A stretch of 64,000 nucleotides of DNA from FEB-7 sp963698265 (GCA_963698265.1 CAVOQC010000005.1:199759-263758), one strand, 5' to 3'; counted from the stretch's first letter, positions 1 to 8,945 are shown. Notes: generated by a model not told the origin, from the sequence alone. Numbers and translations are program-made.

Positions 1-102
1 AGCCTCGCCGCGGAGCGCGCCTACGAGGTGGTGGCGGGCATCCACTTCGAGGGCATGCAGTACCGGCGCGACATCGGCCACCGCGCCATCCACCGGAAGT
101 AG
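1..102 (+). CDS. purD: Phosphoribosylamine-glycine ligase, C-terminal end (partial)
   Basis: Only the last 33 codons lie in the window; the frame is open from base 1 and stops at TAG 100-102. The residues YEVVAGIHF and MQYRRDIGHRA match the conserved C-terminal tail of PurD (GAR synthetase), which joins glycine to phosphoribosylamine in purine synthesis. PurD next to hemF on the same strand is a common betaproteobacterial arrangement. The call rests on a short tail plus context, so it is good but not certain. Confidence 0.8.
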   Translation, partial: SLAAERAYEVVAGIHFEGMQYRRDIGHRAIHRK

Positions 103-253
103 CCCTCACCCCGGCCCTCTCCCGGAGGGAGAGGGAGATTTCCGGCGCTCCGCGATGACCCTGCTCCCTTCTCCCTCCGGGAACGGGAAATCTCTCGCGC
201 TCCGTGGCGCGCCTTCTCCCCTCTCCCTCCGGGAGAGGGGTCGGGGGTGAGGG
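103..253. repeat. Large intergenic inverted repeat between purD and hemF
   Basis: Starts directly after the purD stop. Left arm about 103-135 (CCCTCACCCC then CCCTCTCCC-GGAGGGAGAGGG), right arm about 219-253 reads back as its complement, ending GGGGTGAGGG. A nested pair GAGATTTCC (134-142) and GGAAATCTC (186-194) lies inside. The whole block could fold as a long stem and sits only 15 bases before the hemF start. It resembles the dispersed palindromic intergenic elements of many proteobacteria; a terminator or mRNA-processing role is inference. Confidence 0.75.
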
Positions 254-267
254 TAAACTCGCCCGCC

Positions 268-1173
268 ATGGACATCGAAGCGGTCAGGAACTACCTCACG
301 GGCCTGCAGGAGCGCATCGTCGGCCGGTTCGCCGAGCTCGACGGGAAGCCCTTCCTGCGCGACGCATGGGAGCGGCCCGAGGGCGGCGGCGGCGTCTCGC
401 GCCTCATCGAGGAAGGCAATCTCCTGGAGCGCGGCGGCGTGGGTTTCTCGCACGTGCTCGGCACGAAGCTGCCGCCCTCGGCCACCGAGCACCGCCCCGA
501 CCTCGCGGGCCGGCCCTGGGAGGCGATGGGGGTGTCGCTCGTCTTCCACCCGCGCAATCCCCACGTGCCCACCGTGCACATGAACGTGCGCTTCTTCGGG
601 GCGAAGTCGCCCGACGGGGACCCCGCGAAGGCCGTGTGGTGGTTCGGCGGCGGCATGGACCTCACGCCCTACTACGGCGTCGAGGAGGACTGCGCGCATT
701 TCCACCGCGTCAACCGCGAGGCGCTCGACGCCATCGACCCGGCGCTGCATCCGCGCTTCAAGAAGTGGTGCGACGAGTACTTCTTCAACAAGCATCGCGG
801 CGAGCCGCGGGGCATCGGCGGCACCTTCTTCGACGATTTCAACGAGCCGGGCTTCGAGAAGAGCTTCGCGATCCAGCGCGCCGTGGGCGAGGCCTTCCTG
901 CCCGCATACGTGCCGATCGTCGAGCGCCGCCGCGACCTGCCTTTCGGCGAGCGCGAGCGCGACTTCCAGGCGTACCGGCGCGGCCGCTACGTGGAGTTCA
1001 ACCTCGTGTGGGACCGCGGCACGCACTTCGGGCTGCAGTCGGGCGGGCGCACGGAATCGATCCTCATGTCGCTGCCGCCGGTGGTGAAGTGGCGCTACGA
1101 CTGGAAGCCCGCGCCGGGGACGCCCGAGGCGAAGCTCTACACGGACTTCCTCGTCCCGAGGGACTGGGCCTGA
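268..1173 (+). CDS. hemF: Oxygen-dependent coproporphyrinogen III oxidase
   Basis: A 301-aa protein, the usual HemF length. It decarboxylates two propionates of coproporphyrinogen III to give protoporphyrinogen IX, using O2, in the cytoplasm (heme synthesis). Family signatures are present in order: HPRNPHVPTVHMNVR (about 94-108), WFGGGMDLTPYY (about 125-136) and KHRGEPRGIGGTFFDD (about 175-190). The ATG at 268 is preferred over the in-frame ATG at 247 because the conserved N-terminus starts there and the earlier start would sit in the repeat. The dependence on O2 implies an aerobic or facultative host. Confidence 0.97.
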   Translation: MDIEAVRNYLTGLQERIVGRFAELDGKPFLRDAWERPEGGGGVSRLIEEGNLLERGGVGFSHVLGTKLPPSATEHRPDLAGRPWEAMGVSLVFHPRNPHVPTVHMNVRFFGAKSPDGDPAKAVWWFGGGMDLTPYYGVEEDCAHFHRVNREALDAIDPALHPRFKKWCDEYFFNKHRGEPRGIGGTFFDDFNEPGFEKSFAIQRAVGEAFLPAYVPIVERRRDLPFGERERDFQAYRRGRYVEFNLVWDRGTHFGLQSGGRTESILMSLPPVVKWRYDWKPAPGTPEAKLYTDFLVPRDWA

Positions 1174-1195
1174 GCGCTCTTACGGCCCGTCCCGC

Positions 1196-2188
1196 TCAAC
1201 GACCGAACAGCCCGAGGAGGGCTATCGCGATGACGGGCAGGACCAGGAAGAGCGCGAAGAAGGCCGCCAGGACCAGCAGGGCCAGCTTGAGCGTCCTGCC
1301 GCCACCCCATGACGTCAGCCTTCGGGCCATCGCCAGGTCCTCGGGGGAGAGCGCCTTCAGCTGCTCGCGCTGGTGGGGCAGCAGCTTTCCCGCGGGAAAG
1401 GCGAGCCCCCGGCTGATGGCGTCGAGCGCTTCCGTTTGCTCCGGCGATTCGCCGTCCTTGAGGGCGAGCAACTCATCCCGCGGTGCGGGTCCGAGATAGA
1501 GTTCGATGGCGGACGGTGAGGCGAACAACTTGTCCGCCGGCCAGGCGGAAAGGCGCCAGTGGTACGCCTGGAGCGGGTCGCCGAACAAGATCAGCGGCGG
1601 CGGGCCGGAAGCATCGACGAAGTTCTGAGGCGCCGAGGCCGGAACGTCGAACCGGAACGGCAGGTTCCAGCCGCGGCCATCGGGGACCACCCTGACTTTC
1701 CTCTCCTCGAAGTAAGCCGTTTCCTTCTGATCCTTGCCGTCGCGGCGGTAAGGGCGATAGCAGTGAAGGGTGACGGTGAACATGTCTCCCGCCGCGGCTT
1801 CCGCAGCGAGCCACAGCCTGCCCTCCACGGGGCGCCCGACCCGCAGGGGCGAGGACTTCAGCTCCAGCCTCGCCTTGCCGTCGCCGGTTTCGTCGGGGAG
1901 CTGGCGGCGTGGAGGCGCGACCCAATGGCTCAGGTACCTGAGCGAGGCGATGCACAGGAAGGCCGCCACCACGCCGGCGGCAATCAGCCCGTTGGGCGAG
2001 ACCAGGTCCCGGGCGAGCTGCATCGGCGTGACCGTGAGGGGCAACCGCGAATGCCCGGCCGCCCACAGCACCCAGGCAAATGCCCTGTCGGTTTCGTTCC
2101 ACGCCGTCCATACCCAGTACGCCAGCAACGCGCCGGGCACGCCCAGGATCACGGCACCCAGCACGCGGGAGGTTGCGGTTGCGGGCAT
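1196..2188 (-). CDS. Uncharacterised membrane protein with a soluble middle domain
   Basis: A 330-aa protein of unknown function. Hydrophobic segments lie at about residues 8-28 and 68-88 near the N-terminus and at about 302-327 at the C-terminus (ALLVLAAFFALFLVLP). Between them is a roughly 200-residue soluble part with alternating hydrophobic/polar pattern (RLELKSSPLRVGRPVEGRLWL, MFTVTLHCYRPY), which looks like a beta-sandwich. The architecture resembles DUF3592-like membrane proteins, but I do not recognise the family with certainty. It is convergent with hemF, 22 bases away, and divergent from the helicase. Confidence 0.75.
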   Translation of the reverse strand: MPATATSRVLGAVILGVPGALLAYWVWTAWNETDRAFAWVLWAAGHSRLPLTVTPMQLARDLVSPNGLIAAGVVAAFLCIASLRYLSHWVAPPRRQLPDETGDGKARLELKSSPLRVGRPVEGRLWLAAEAAAGDMFTVTLHCYRPYRRDGKDQKETAYFEERKVRVVPDGRGWNLPFRFDVPASAPQNFVDASGPPPLILFGDPLQAYHWRLSAWPADKLFASPSAIELYLGPAPRDELLALKDGESPEQTEALDAISRGLAFPAGKLLPHQREQLKALSPEDLAMARRLTSWGGGRTLKLALLVLAAFFALFLVLPVIAIALLGLFGR

Positions 2189-2328
2189 CTCGATCCGGGG
2201 CGAAGGGGCTTGCGAAGGGGGGCGAGCGCGAGGCGCCGCTCACGCTACTCCGAATGGCCTACGCCGGCAATTCGAGGGCCCCGGTCGCCGGCGCGTCTCC
2301 GCCGCTGGAGCCAGGCGGCCGAAAGGCC

Positions 2329-2357
2329 TTGGTGATCCGCCATTCTTCGCGTATAGT
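2329..2357 (+). promoter_or_regulatory. Candidate sigma-70 promoter for the helicase, giving a long leader
   Basis: TTGGTG at 2329-2334 and TATAGT at 2352-2357 are separated by 17 bases. If used, transcription would start near 2364 and leave about 280 untranslated bases before the helicase ATG. The 2189-2643 gap (455 bases) holds no convincing gene; besides this promoter it contains only polypyrimidine and TTTTTT stretches. Long 5' leaders are typical of cold-shock-controlled RNA helicase genes, so post-transcriptional control is possible but unproven. Confidence 0.45.
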
Positions 2358-2643
2358 GCCGCCTGCTGCGGTGCAGCATGAAGGCAAGTCGCACCGCAAT
2401 CGTTCATCGTCCCTGACCTCCCCGGAAGAGGAAAGTCTCTCTTCCCGCAGCAGTTCCCCAAGGGTTTCCTCCCCAAGGATTGCGAAATCGGTTGGTGCCG
2501 GTGTCTTGGCCTGCCGACTTCTCGCGCCCTTTCCATCCGCGGCTCGTGAGTGCCCCGTTTCCGACGACGGGCGGCGTGTCTTTTTTCGCAATCGCCGTTC
2601 GCAGCGCGTCCTCCGGAAGGGTCGTGCAGGAAAACAGCTCACC

Positions 2644-3879
2644 ATGAAATTCGATTCCCTGGGCCTTGTGGCCCCCCTCTGCCAGGCCGTCGCCGCGGCA
2701 GGCTACACCGACCCCACGCCGGTGCAGGCGCGCGTGATTCCCGAAGCGATGGCCGGCCGCGACCTGATGGTCTCGTCGCAGACGGGCAGCGGCAAGACCG
2801 CCGCCTTCATGCTCCCGGCGCTGCAGCTCCTCACCGAGGCGCACCCCGCGCACGGCCGTGGGCCGCGCGTGCTGGTCCTCGTGCCCACGCGCGAGCTCTC
2901 GATGCAGGTCACCAAGGCCGCCGAGACCTATGGCCGCAACCTTGGTCGCGTGAAGGTCGTCTCCATCGTGGGCGGCATGCCCTACCCGGCGCAGAACCGG
3001 CTCCTCCAGGCCGGCGTCGACATCCTCGTGGCCACCCCCGGGCGGCTCCTCGACCAGATGCAGTCGGGCCGCGTCGACCTCTCGCGCCTGCAGGTGCTGG
3101 TGCTCGACGAAGCCGACCGCATGCTCGACATGGGCTTCAAGGACGACCTCGAGGCGATCGTCGCGCGCATGCCCGCGAAGCGCCAGACGCTGCTCTTCTC
3201 GGCCACGCTCGACGGCAACATCGCGCGCCTGGCCCGCGCGATGCTCCAGGATCCCGTGCGCATCGAGATCGACAGCCAGAACGCGCGCCACGAGAACATC
3301 GTGCAGCGCATGCACTTCGCCGACGACATGGGCCACAAGAACCGGCTCCTGAACCACCTGCTGCGCGACGTCGAGATGAACCAGGCGATCGTGTTCACCG
3401 CGACCAAGCGCTCGGCCGACGAACTGGCCCTCGACCTGCATTCCAAGGGCTTCGCCGTGGCGGCGCTGCACGGCGACATGAACCAGGGGGCGCGCACGCG
3501 CACGCTGCAGGCGCTGCACCGCGGCCGGCTTCGCGTGCTGGTGGCCACCGACGTCGCCGCGCGCGGCATCGATGTCCACGGCATCTCGCACGTCATCAAC
3601 TACGACCTGCCGCGCCAGGCCGAGGACTACGTGCACCGCATCGGCCGCACGGGCCGCGCGGGGCGCAACGGCACCGCGATCAGCCTGGTCAACTCGCGCG
3701 AGCACGCACAGGTGCGCACCATCGAGCGCTTCACCTCGCAGTCGATCCCGGTGGGCGTGATCGAGGGGCTGGAGCCCAAGGTGCGCGCCTTCTCGAGGCC
3801 CGCCGGGCCCGCGGCGCGTCGTCCCGCGGGCAAGCCGCGCGGCAAGCCCGCCGGAAGGTCGTTCCGCCAGGGCCGCTAG
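2644..3879 (+). CDS. DEAD-box ATP-dependent RNA helicase (RhlE-like)
   Basis: A 411-aa cytoplasmic RNA helicase. Motifs in order: Q-motif region PTPVQ (about 24-28), Walker A SQTGSGKT (45-52), PTRELSMQV (81-89), TPGRLLD (131-137), DEAD (155-158), SAT (186-188), then helicase C motifs ATDVAARGID and HRIGRTGRAG. The C-terminus is a short Arg/Lys/Pro-rich tail (RPAGKPRGKPAGRSFRQGR), typical of RNA-binding extensions. The ATG at 2644 is chosen because FDSLGL is the usual RhlE-type N-terminus; the frame stays open upstream but without homology. Such helicases act in ribosome assembly, mRNA decay and cold growth. Confidence 0.95.
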   Translation: MKFDSLGLVAPLCQAVAAAGYTDPTPVQARVIPEAMAGRDLMVSSQTGSGKTAAFMLPALQLLTEAHPAHGRGPRVLVLVPTRELSMQVTKAAETYGRNLGRVKVVSIVGGMPYPAQNRLLQAGVDILVATPGRLLDQMQSGRVDLSRLQVLVLDEADRMLDMGFKDDLEAIVARMPAKRQTLLFSATLDGNIARLARAMLQDPVRIEIDSQNARHENIVQRMHFADDMGHKNRLLNHLLRDVEMNQAIVFTATKRSADELALDLHSKGFAVAALHGDMNQGARTRTLQALHRGRLRVLVATDVAARGIDVHGISHVINYDLPRQAEDYVHRIGRTGRAGRNGTAISLVNSREHAQVRTIERFTSQSIPVGVIEGLEPKVRAFSRPAGPAARRPAGKPRGKPAGRSFRQGR

Positions 3880-3884
3880 CAGGA

Positions 3885-3978
3885 AAGGGGGACGCTCCCC
3901 CAGAACGGGAAACGGGGACGTTCCCCGGTTTCACGCAGTTCACTTGCGCGAAACCGGGGAGCGTCCCCGTTCTCCGTT
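3885..3978. repeat. GGGGACGTTCCCC palindromic element, copy 1
   Basis: Arms 3904-3932 and 3950-3978 are nearly perfect inverted repeats (29 bases each, about three mismatches) around a short loop; each arm also contains its own small palindrome GGGGACGTTCCCC or GGGGAGCGTCCCC. An additional half motif GGGGGACGCTCCCC lies at about 3887-3900. The element fills the space between the convergent helicase and DUF1330 genes. The same core recurs at about 5080, 46140 and 49850. Confidence 0.85.
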
Positions 3979-3979
3979 T

Positions 3980-4273
3980 TCAGCCGTCGAATCCCTCGAG
4001 GAGAATCAGGCGGCCCTTGGAGTTCGCGCGCCGCAGCTCCTTCGGCTTCGCGTACTCGGGTGAATCCCACCAGGCGCGGGCGGCTTCCATGGACGGGAAC
4101 TCGAGAATCACCCGGCGAAGCTGCGGCCAGTCGCCCTCGAGCACTTCGGCCGCGCCCCCGCGCACGAGGAAGCGCCCGCCATAGAGCGCGATCGAGGCGG
4201 GGACGAGCTGGGTATAGGGCTTGTAGCCGTCGGGGTTGGTGACCTCGATCTCGGCGATCACGTAAGCGGTCAT
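3980..4273 (-). CDS. DUF1330 family protein
   Basis: A 97-aa small cytoplasmic protein matching the DUF1330 (dimeric alpha/beta barrel) pattern: MTAYVIAEIEVTNPDGY at the N-terminus, GGRFLVRGG in the middle and a PSMEAARAWWDSPEY motif. Function is not known for the family. The stop is next to the palindromic repeat. Its ATG overlaps the stop of the upstream EcsC gene by four bases (ATGA), so the two are translated from one message. Confidence 0.9.
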   Translation of the reverse strand: MTAYVIAEIEVTNPDGYKPYTQLVPASIALYGGRFLVRGGAAEVLEGDWPQLRRVILEFPSMEAARAWWDSPEYAKPKELRRANSKGRLILLEGFDG

Positions 4274-5061
4274 GGCGAGACTTTCGTGTAGGCGGCGCGG
4301 ACGGGCTCGGCGCCGTGGATCTTCTCGAGGCGCCGGACGATGAAGTGCCCGCGCGCCATGTCCTGGTAGTGCCCGATGAAGACGGTGTTCACGACGGCGC
4401 CGCCGGCCGCGCCGATGATCGGGATCGCCTGCGCGGCGGCCTTCTCCGAGACCACCACGCCGAATCGCGAGCCGATGGCCGCGACCAGCCGGACCAGCGC
4501 CGGGGAGCCGGATTTCGCGAGCCCCTTCTTCGCAAGGTGCGCGGAAGCCTCCGTGACCGCCGAGGCGAGGGCCGCGCGCGCCGCCAAGTAGCCCGACTCG
4601 GTCGCGTTGTCGCGCTCGTCGCGCGTGGAGCCGAGCGCGAAGACCGTGAGGCAGGCGAGCTTCGTGTCGATGTGGCGCGGGTTCTCGCCCTCGCTCGCGG
4701 CGATGTCGGCTATGGAGCGCAGCATGAGCGTGGTGGACAGCGGCAGCTCCCAGCTGAGCGCGGCCAGCCCGAAGGCGCCGCCCGCCGCACCGGAGGCCGC
4801 CGCGGCCATGCGATGGAAGCGGTCCTGGGACGCCAGGCGCGGGCGCTCGCCGAGCGAAGTCACCGCCACCTCGAGCGCCTTCATGAGCGCGGCCTCGGTT
4901 GCCTTGTGCACTTTCTTCTGCCAGGAGGACGGCAGCATCTTCACGCCCTTTTCCACCGGCGCGCCGAGCATCGAGGAGAGCTTGGCCGCGAGGCCGGGGT
5001 TCTCGAGGAGCGCCTTGGCGCGCCTGAGGTCCGCGAGGTCGTCCTTCGTGAGCGTCGTCAT
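4270..5061 (-). CDS. EcsC family protein
   Basis: A 263-aa protein of the EcsC family, named after a Bacillus protein linked to an ABC transporter; biochemical function is unknown. Visible features are the Ala/Gly-rich amphipathic segment around residues 90-125 (AAAASGAAGGAFGLAALSWELPLSTTLMLRS is split across it) and the C-terminal block IPIIGAAGGAVVNTVFIGHYQDMARGHF typical of the family. It is first in a two-gene unit with DUF1330. A half copy of the palindromic repeat lies just upstream. Confidence 0.9.
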   Translation of the reverse strand: MTTLTKDDLADLRRAKALLENPGLAAKLSSMLGAPVEKGVKMLPSSWQKKVHKATEAALMKALEVAVTSLGERPRLASQDRFHRMAAAASGAAGGAFGLAALSWELPLSTTLMLRSIADIAASEGENPRHIDTKLACLTVFALGSTRDERDNATESGYLAARAALASAVTEASAHLAKKGLAKSGSPALVRLVAAIGSRFGVVVSEKAAAQAIPIIGAAGGAVVNTVFIGHYQDMARGHFIVRRLEKIHGAEPVRAAYTKVSP

Positions 5062-5074
5062 GGCGGCGATGTTA

Positions 5075-5102
5075 CGGGAAACCGGGGAGCGCCCCCAGTT
5101 TC
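5075..5102. repeat. Half copy of the GGGGAGCG-CCCC palindrome family
   Basis: The stretch GAAACCGGGGAGCGCCCCC at about 5078-5096 corresponds to one arm of the element seen at 3950-3978 and lies in the short gap between the EcsC start and the kinase stop. The partner arm is missing. Confidence 0.6.
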
Positions 5103-7013
5103 CTAGGCGCGCGAGAAGAGCCGGTCGGGCAGCGAACGGATGCGCTCGAAGAGCTTGGCGCCCCAGAGCGAGGTCTTGGCCTGCACGCTGTCGGCCACCT
5201 TCTGGCCGCGCACGAGGTCGGGGCGCTGCTTGAAGTCGCGGTACTTCTGCAACGCGGCTTCGACGTGGCCGCGCAACTGGCGCACGTTGATGGGCTTGTT
5301 CAGGAACCGGAATATCTGCGCCTGGTTGATGAGGTCTATCACCAGCTCGGAGTCCGAGGTCTCGGTGACCAGGATGGAGAGGATCTCCGGGTGCTGTGCC
5401 TTGAGCAGCTTGAAGAGCGTGGTGAGCCCCTCCTGGCCGACCGCGAGGTCGGCGACGATGAGCGCGATCTCCTCTTCCTCGAGGGCCTTCACGGCGTCCT
5501 CGGCGGTGCCCACCAGCCGCACGGGCGCCACCCCGCCCAGCACGGACTTGAGCCCTTCGGAGAGCGTGTCGGAGGAGTCGACCACGAGGATCGAGGCGTC
5601 CACCTTCTCGAGCGGTTTCGCCGGCGCCGGGGGTGCCGCGGCCAGCTCCATCGCGATGGCCACCGCGTCGGCGATGGTCTTCTGGATGTCCAGGTTGTCC
5701 CAGGGCTTCCTCACGAAGCGGAAGACCTCGCCCTCGTTGATGGAGCCCACGATGGCGGCGAGATCGGAATAGCCGGTGAGGAGCATGCGCACGGAGTTCG
5801 GCGACAGGTCCTTCACCTGCCGCAGGAGCTCCACGCCCGTCATGCTGGGCATGCGCTGGTCGCTCACGACCACGTGGATGCCGAAGCGCTTGACGAACTC
5901 GAGGGCGAGCGAGCCGTTCTCGGCGGTGAAGACGTGGTACTGGCCGCGGAAGATCGTGCGAAGGGCGTTGAGGATCCTCTCCTCGTCGTCCACGAAGAGC
6001 ACTCGCGCCTTCTTCGTGTCTCCTCCGATCGCGAAGGTCGAGGACGCGGCCTCGGGTGCCGCCGCCTCGCCCATGACGCCCGCGTCCCTGGCGCCGGCGA
6101 TGAGGCGGGCCTTGTCCATGAGGCTCGCCATGCCGCCGGGCACGGAGGCCGGGGAGACGGAAGCTGCCGCCGCGGCGAGCGGGCCTCCGAGGCTCTCCTC
6201 GAGCGCGCCCATGAGCGCATCGGCAAACTCGCGCGCCGAACTGAAGCGCTCCTGGGGGTCCTTGGCGAGCGCCTTCTGCACGACCCAGTCGAGCTGCCAG
6301 GTGACCTTGGGGTTCACCGTCGAGGGGTTGGCGGGCCGCTCGTTGGTCACGCGGCGCAGGATCTCCACGTTGTTTCCCGTGAAGGGGCGCGAGCCGGTGA
6401 GGAGCTCGTAGACCATCACGCCGACCTGGTAGATGTCGGTGCGCGGCGTGGCCTCCTGGCCGCCGAACTGCTCCGGTGCCATGTAGTGCGGCGTGCCCAC
6501 GATGTCGCCCATCACCGTGAGGGTCGAGGTGTCGATCCGCGCCACGCCGAAATCGGTGATCTTGATGCGCCCGTCGTCATTGATGAGGATGTTGCCGGGC
6601 TTGAGATCGCGGTGGATCACGCCCTGGCCGTGGGAGTAGGCGAGCCCGTCGAGGATCTGGCGCACGATTTCCCAGGTGTCCTTGAAGCCGTACTGCGTCA
6701 CCTCCTTCAGGTGGTGCGCGAGCGACTTGCCGTTCACCAGCTCCATCACGATGCAGGCGAGATCCTCGGTCTCGATGAAGTCGTAGATCGCGGCGATCCG
6801 CGGGTGGGTGAGGCGCCCGACCGCCTCGGCCTCGTGGCGGAAGCGGCTGATCACGTAGTCCAGGTCCGCGGGGTCGAGCAGGTTCTTGGTGATCGCCTTG
6901 AGTGCCACCGGCCGCTTGATGCCGGGGTCGTAGCCGCGATAGACGAGCCCCGTCGCTCCCTTGCCGAGGATCGACTGGACGACGTACTTGCCGATCTTCT
7001 CCGGAATCTGCAC
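5103..7013 (-). CDS. Serine/threonine protein kinase fused to two receiver domains
   Basis: A 636-aa soluble protein. Residues about 8-270 are a eukaryotic-type kinase: glycine loop GKGATG (17-22), Lys39, HRDLKPGN (134-141), DFG (154-156) and APE (179-181), all intact. A flexible Ala-rich linker leads to receiver 1 (about 337-450) with acidic pocket D342/D343, phospho-acceptor D385, T413 and K436. Receiver 2 (about 473-590) keeps an Asp at 522, Thr550 and Lys573 but has VVDSSD in place of a full acidic pair. The gene lies 3 bases downstream of a histidine kinase, the likely donor of phosphate to the receivers. It would couple His-Asp and Ser/Thr phosphorylation. Confidence 0.93.
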   Translation of the reverse strand: MQIPEKIGKYVVQSILGKGATGLVYRGYDPGIKRPVALKAITKNLLDPADLDYVISRFRHEAEAVGRLTHPRIAAIYDFIETEDLACIVMELVNGKSLAHHLKEVTQYGFKDTWEIVRQILDGLAYSHGQGVIHRDLKPGNILINDDGRIKITDFGVARIDTSTLTVMGDIVGTPHYMAPEQFGGQEATPRTDIYQVGVMVYELLTGSRPFTGNNVEILRRVTNERPANPSTVNPKVTWQLDWVVQKALAKDPQERFSSAREFADALMGALEESLGGPLAAAAASVSPASVPGGMASLMDKARLIAGARDAGVMGEAAAPEAASSTFAIGGDTKKARVLFVDDEERILNALRTIFRGQYHVFTAENGSLALEFVKRFGIHVVVSDQRMPSMTGVELLRQVKDLSPNSVRMLLTGYSDLAAIVGSINEGEVFRFVRKPWDNLDIQKTIADAVAIAMELAAAPPAPAKPLEKVDASILVVDSSDTLSEGLKSVLGGVAPVRLVGTAEDAVKALEEEEIALIVADLAVGQEGLTTLFKLLKAQHPEILSILVTETSDSELVIDLINQAQIFRFLNKPINVRQLRGHVEAALQKYRDFKQRPDLVRGQKVADSVQAKTSLWGAKLFERIRSLPDRLFSRA

Positions 7014-7016
7014 TGC

Positions 7017-8831
7017 TCAGCCTTCCTTCATGACGAACTCCGCCGGCGGCTTGATGGGCAGCACCACGAGGAACGCGGTTCCCTTGCCGGGCTGCGACTT
7101 CACTTCTATCCGTCCGCCGTGCTGGTTGACGATCTTGTAGGCGATCGACAGGCCCAGGCCCGTGCCCTTGCCGATTTCCTTCGTAGTGTAGAAGGGATCG
7201 AAGATCTTCGGCAGCACATCGGGGGGGATGCCCTTGCCGTTGTCCGCCACCTCGATCGCGATCGCCTCGGTGCCCTCGCGGCGCGTCGTGATGACGATCA
7301 TCTTCTCGGGCTTGTCGAGCGCCTGGGCCGCGTTGGTCACGAGGTTCAGCAGCACCTGGTTCACCTGCGAAGGCGAGCAGGTGATGGACGGGATCTCGCC
7401 GAAGCGCCGCTCGATCGTCACGTTGCGAAGCTGCGGCTTGGCGATGAGGAGGGTTGCGGCCGCGCCCTCGTTCACGTTGAAGCTCGCCACCTTGCTGCGG
7501 TCCAGCCGCGAGAAGTTCTTCAGGTTCCCGACCAGCTCGGAAATCTGCTCGATGCCGTGCATTCCGTCCTTCGAGAGGGACTCGATGTCGCCCAGGACGT
7601 GGTGCTCGCGAAGCTGCGCAAGGCGCGCGCCCACGGCGCCGAAAGTCTCCTGGAGGTCCGCGGGGTTGGCCGACTCGGACTGCAGCAGCCCCATCAGGCG
7701 CTCGGACTGGGCCACGGCGTCGCGCAGCTCCGGCAGGCGGTCGCGCACGGTGGCCACGCTGTTCTTCACGTAGGCGAGCGGCGTGTTGATCTCGTGCGCG
7801 ACGCCGGCCACCATCTGGCCGAGCGAGGACATCTTCTCGCTCTGCACGAGCTGCGCCTCGCTTTCCTTCAGCCGCACGAGCGTCTCGGAGAGCTCCTTCG
7901 TCCGTATCACGACCCGCTTCTCCAGGCTCTCGTTGGCCTCCCGGAGCGCAGCCTGGGCGGCGAAGACGCGAGCGGCGAGGTAGCCCACGCCGATCAGCAG
8001 CGCCGCGGCGTAGAAGAAGAGGTAGACGCGCCAGCGCTCCTTGTCGTCGAGGGAGGCCTGCACGGAGCGCGAAATCGTGCGCGAGAGCAGCTCGACCCGG
8101 CCGCCGGCGGTGAGGAAGCCGAACTTGCGGGCGGCTTCGCCTTCCTCGGCGCGGGCCGCGAGGAAGGCGCGCAGCGCCTGCTCGGCCGCACCCGCCGGCG
8201 CGGCGAGCGAAGGATCGGCGGCGATGGCCGCTTCCCGGAGCGTGGCGAGGCGCGCCGCGAAGGCGCCCTCGACCTGCTGCTGCGTGGGCGCGGTGGCGAC
8301 GAGGGCGAGCGCTTCGGCCGCGAGCGCGGTGTAGCGCTCGGCGCGGCGGGAATCCCGGATGCGCATCAACCCGGCCTGGCTCGCGAGCGCCTGGGAGGCC
8401 GATTGCGCGGCAGCAAGGGCCTGCGTGGAGCTCGCGTGCCGGGCCCGGAGCGCGTCCCACGCCGCGCTCTTCGCCGCCATGCCGGTCTTGATCGCCGGCA
8501 GGGCCTGGGCGACCTCGGGGCGGCCGGGGGCGTGCTCGAGCTCGCGCAGGATGCGGGCCAGGCTGGAACTGCGATCGGGAACGGGCGCGGAGGGCGCGAG
8601 GGAATCGGCGTACCGGGCCGCGTCCGCGTCCCAGCGCGTGTCGAGGTCCTTGAGCTCCCCCAGCAGCGAAAGCGTCTCGGCATCGCGCTTGAAGTCGATC
8701 GCCTCGGTGCGCGAGTAGAGGAACGCGAGCAGGCCGAGCAGCAGGATCGCAAGGATGCCGAGGAGGATGCCGCGTGCGGCCGGTTTTCTTGTCATGGAGT
8801 GGCCAGGTTTCCGGTACTGCGTGGGTCGCAT
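7017..8831 (-). CDS. Membrane-bound sensor histidine kinase
   Basis: About 604 aa. One N-terminal membrane helix (GILLGILAILLLGLLAFLYS) is followed by an extracytoplasmic helical region, a second helix near VYLFFYAAALLIGVGYLAA, a coiled coil, and a HisKA-type transmitter. The H-box is GVAHEINTPLAY, the N-box NLVTNAAQAL, then DNGKGIPP, FDPFYTTK and GTGLGLSIAYKIV. ATG 8831 is chosen because AGAAGGG lies about 8 bases upstream; GTG 8840 and ATG 8795 are alternatives. With the kinase-receiver gene 3 bases downstream it forms a two-gene signalling operon. Confidence 0.92.
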   Translation of the reverse strand: MRPTQYRKPGHSMTRKPAARGILLGILAILLLGLLAFLYSRTEAIDFKRDAETLSLLGELKDLDTRWDADAARYADSLAPSAPVPDRSSSLARILRELEHAPGRPEVAQALPAIKTGMAAKSAAWDALRARHASSTQALAAAQSASQALASQAGLMRIRDSRRAERYTALAAEALALVATAPTQQQVEGAFAARLATLREAAIAADPSLAAPAGAAEQALRAFLAARAEEGEAARKFGFLTAGGRVELLSRTISRSVQASLDDKERWRVYLFFYAAALLIGVGYLAARVFAAQAALREANESLEKRVVIRTKELSETLVRLKESEAQLVQSEKMSSLGQMVAGVAHEINTPLAYVKNSVATVRDRLPELRDAVAQSERLMGLLQSESANPADLQETFGAVGARLAQLREHHVLGDIESLSKDGMHGIEQISELVGNLKNFSRLDRSKVASFNVNEGAAATLLIAKPQLRNVTIERRFGEIPSITCSPSQVNQVLLNLVTNAAQALDKPEKMIVITTRREGTEAIAIEVADNGKGIPPDVLPKIFDPFYTTKEIGKGTGLGLSIAYKIVNQHGGRIEVKSQPGKGTAFLVVLPIKPPAEFVMKEG

Positions 8832-8945
8832 CGTGCGCACCCTTCTGTCACCGATTCTGGGCCGAAGGGCTGGCCGAGTCTGTGAATCCCATCACGCGGC
8901 GATTGCAAGTGTAGCTGCAAATGCGCCTTCGCTACGCGGCCCCGT

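Noticed and set aside
5265..8885. Plus-strand open frame of 1206 codons opposite the kinase genes
   Set aside because: Same reason: no recognisable domain, and both minus-strand genes are intact.
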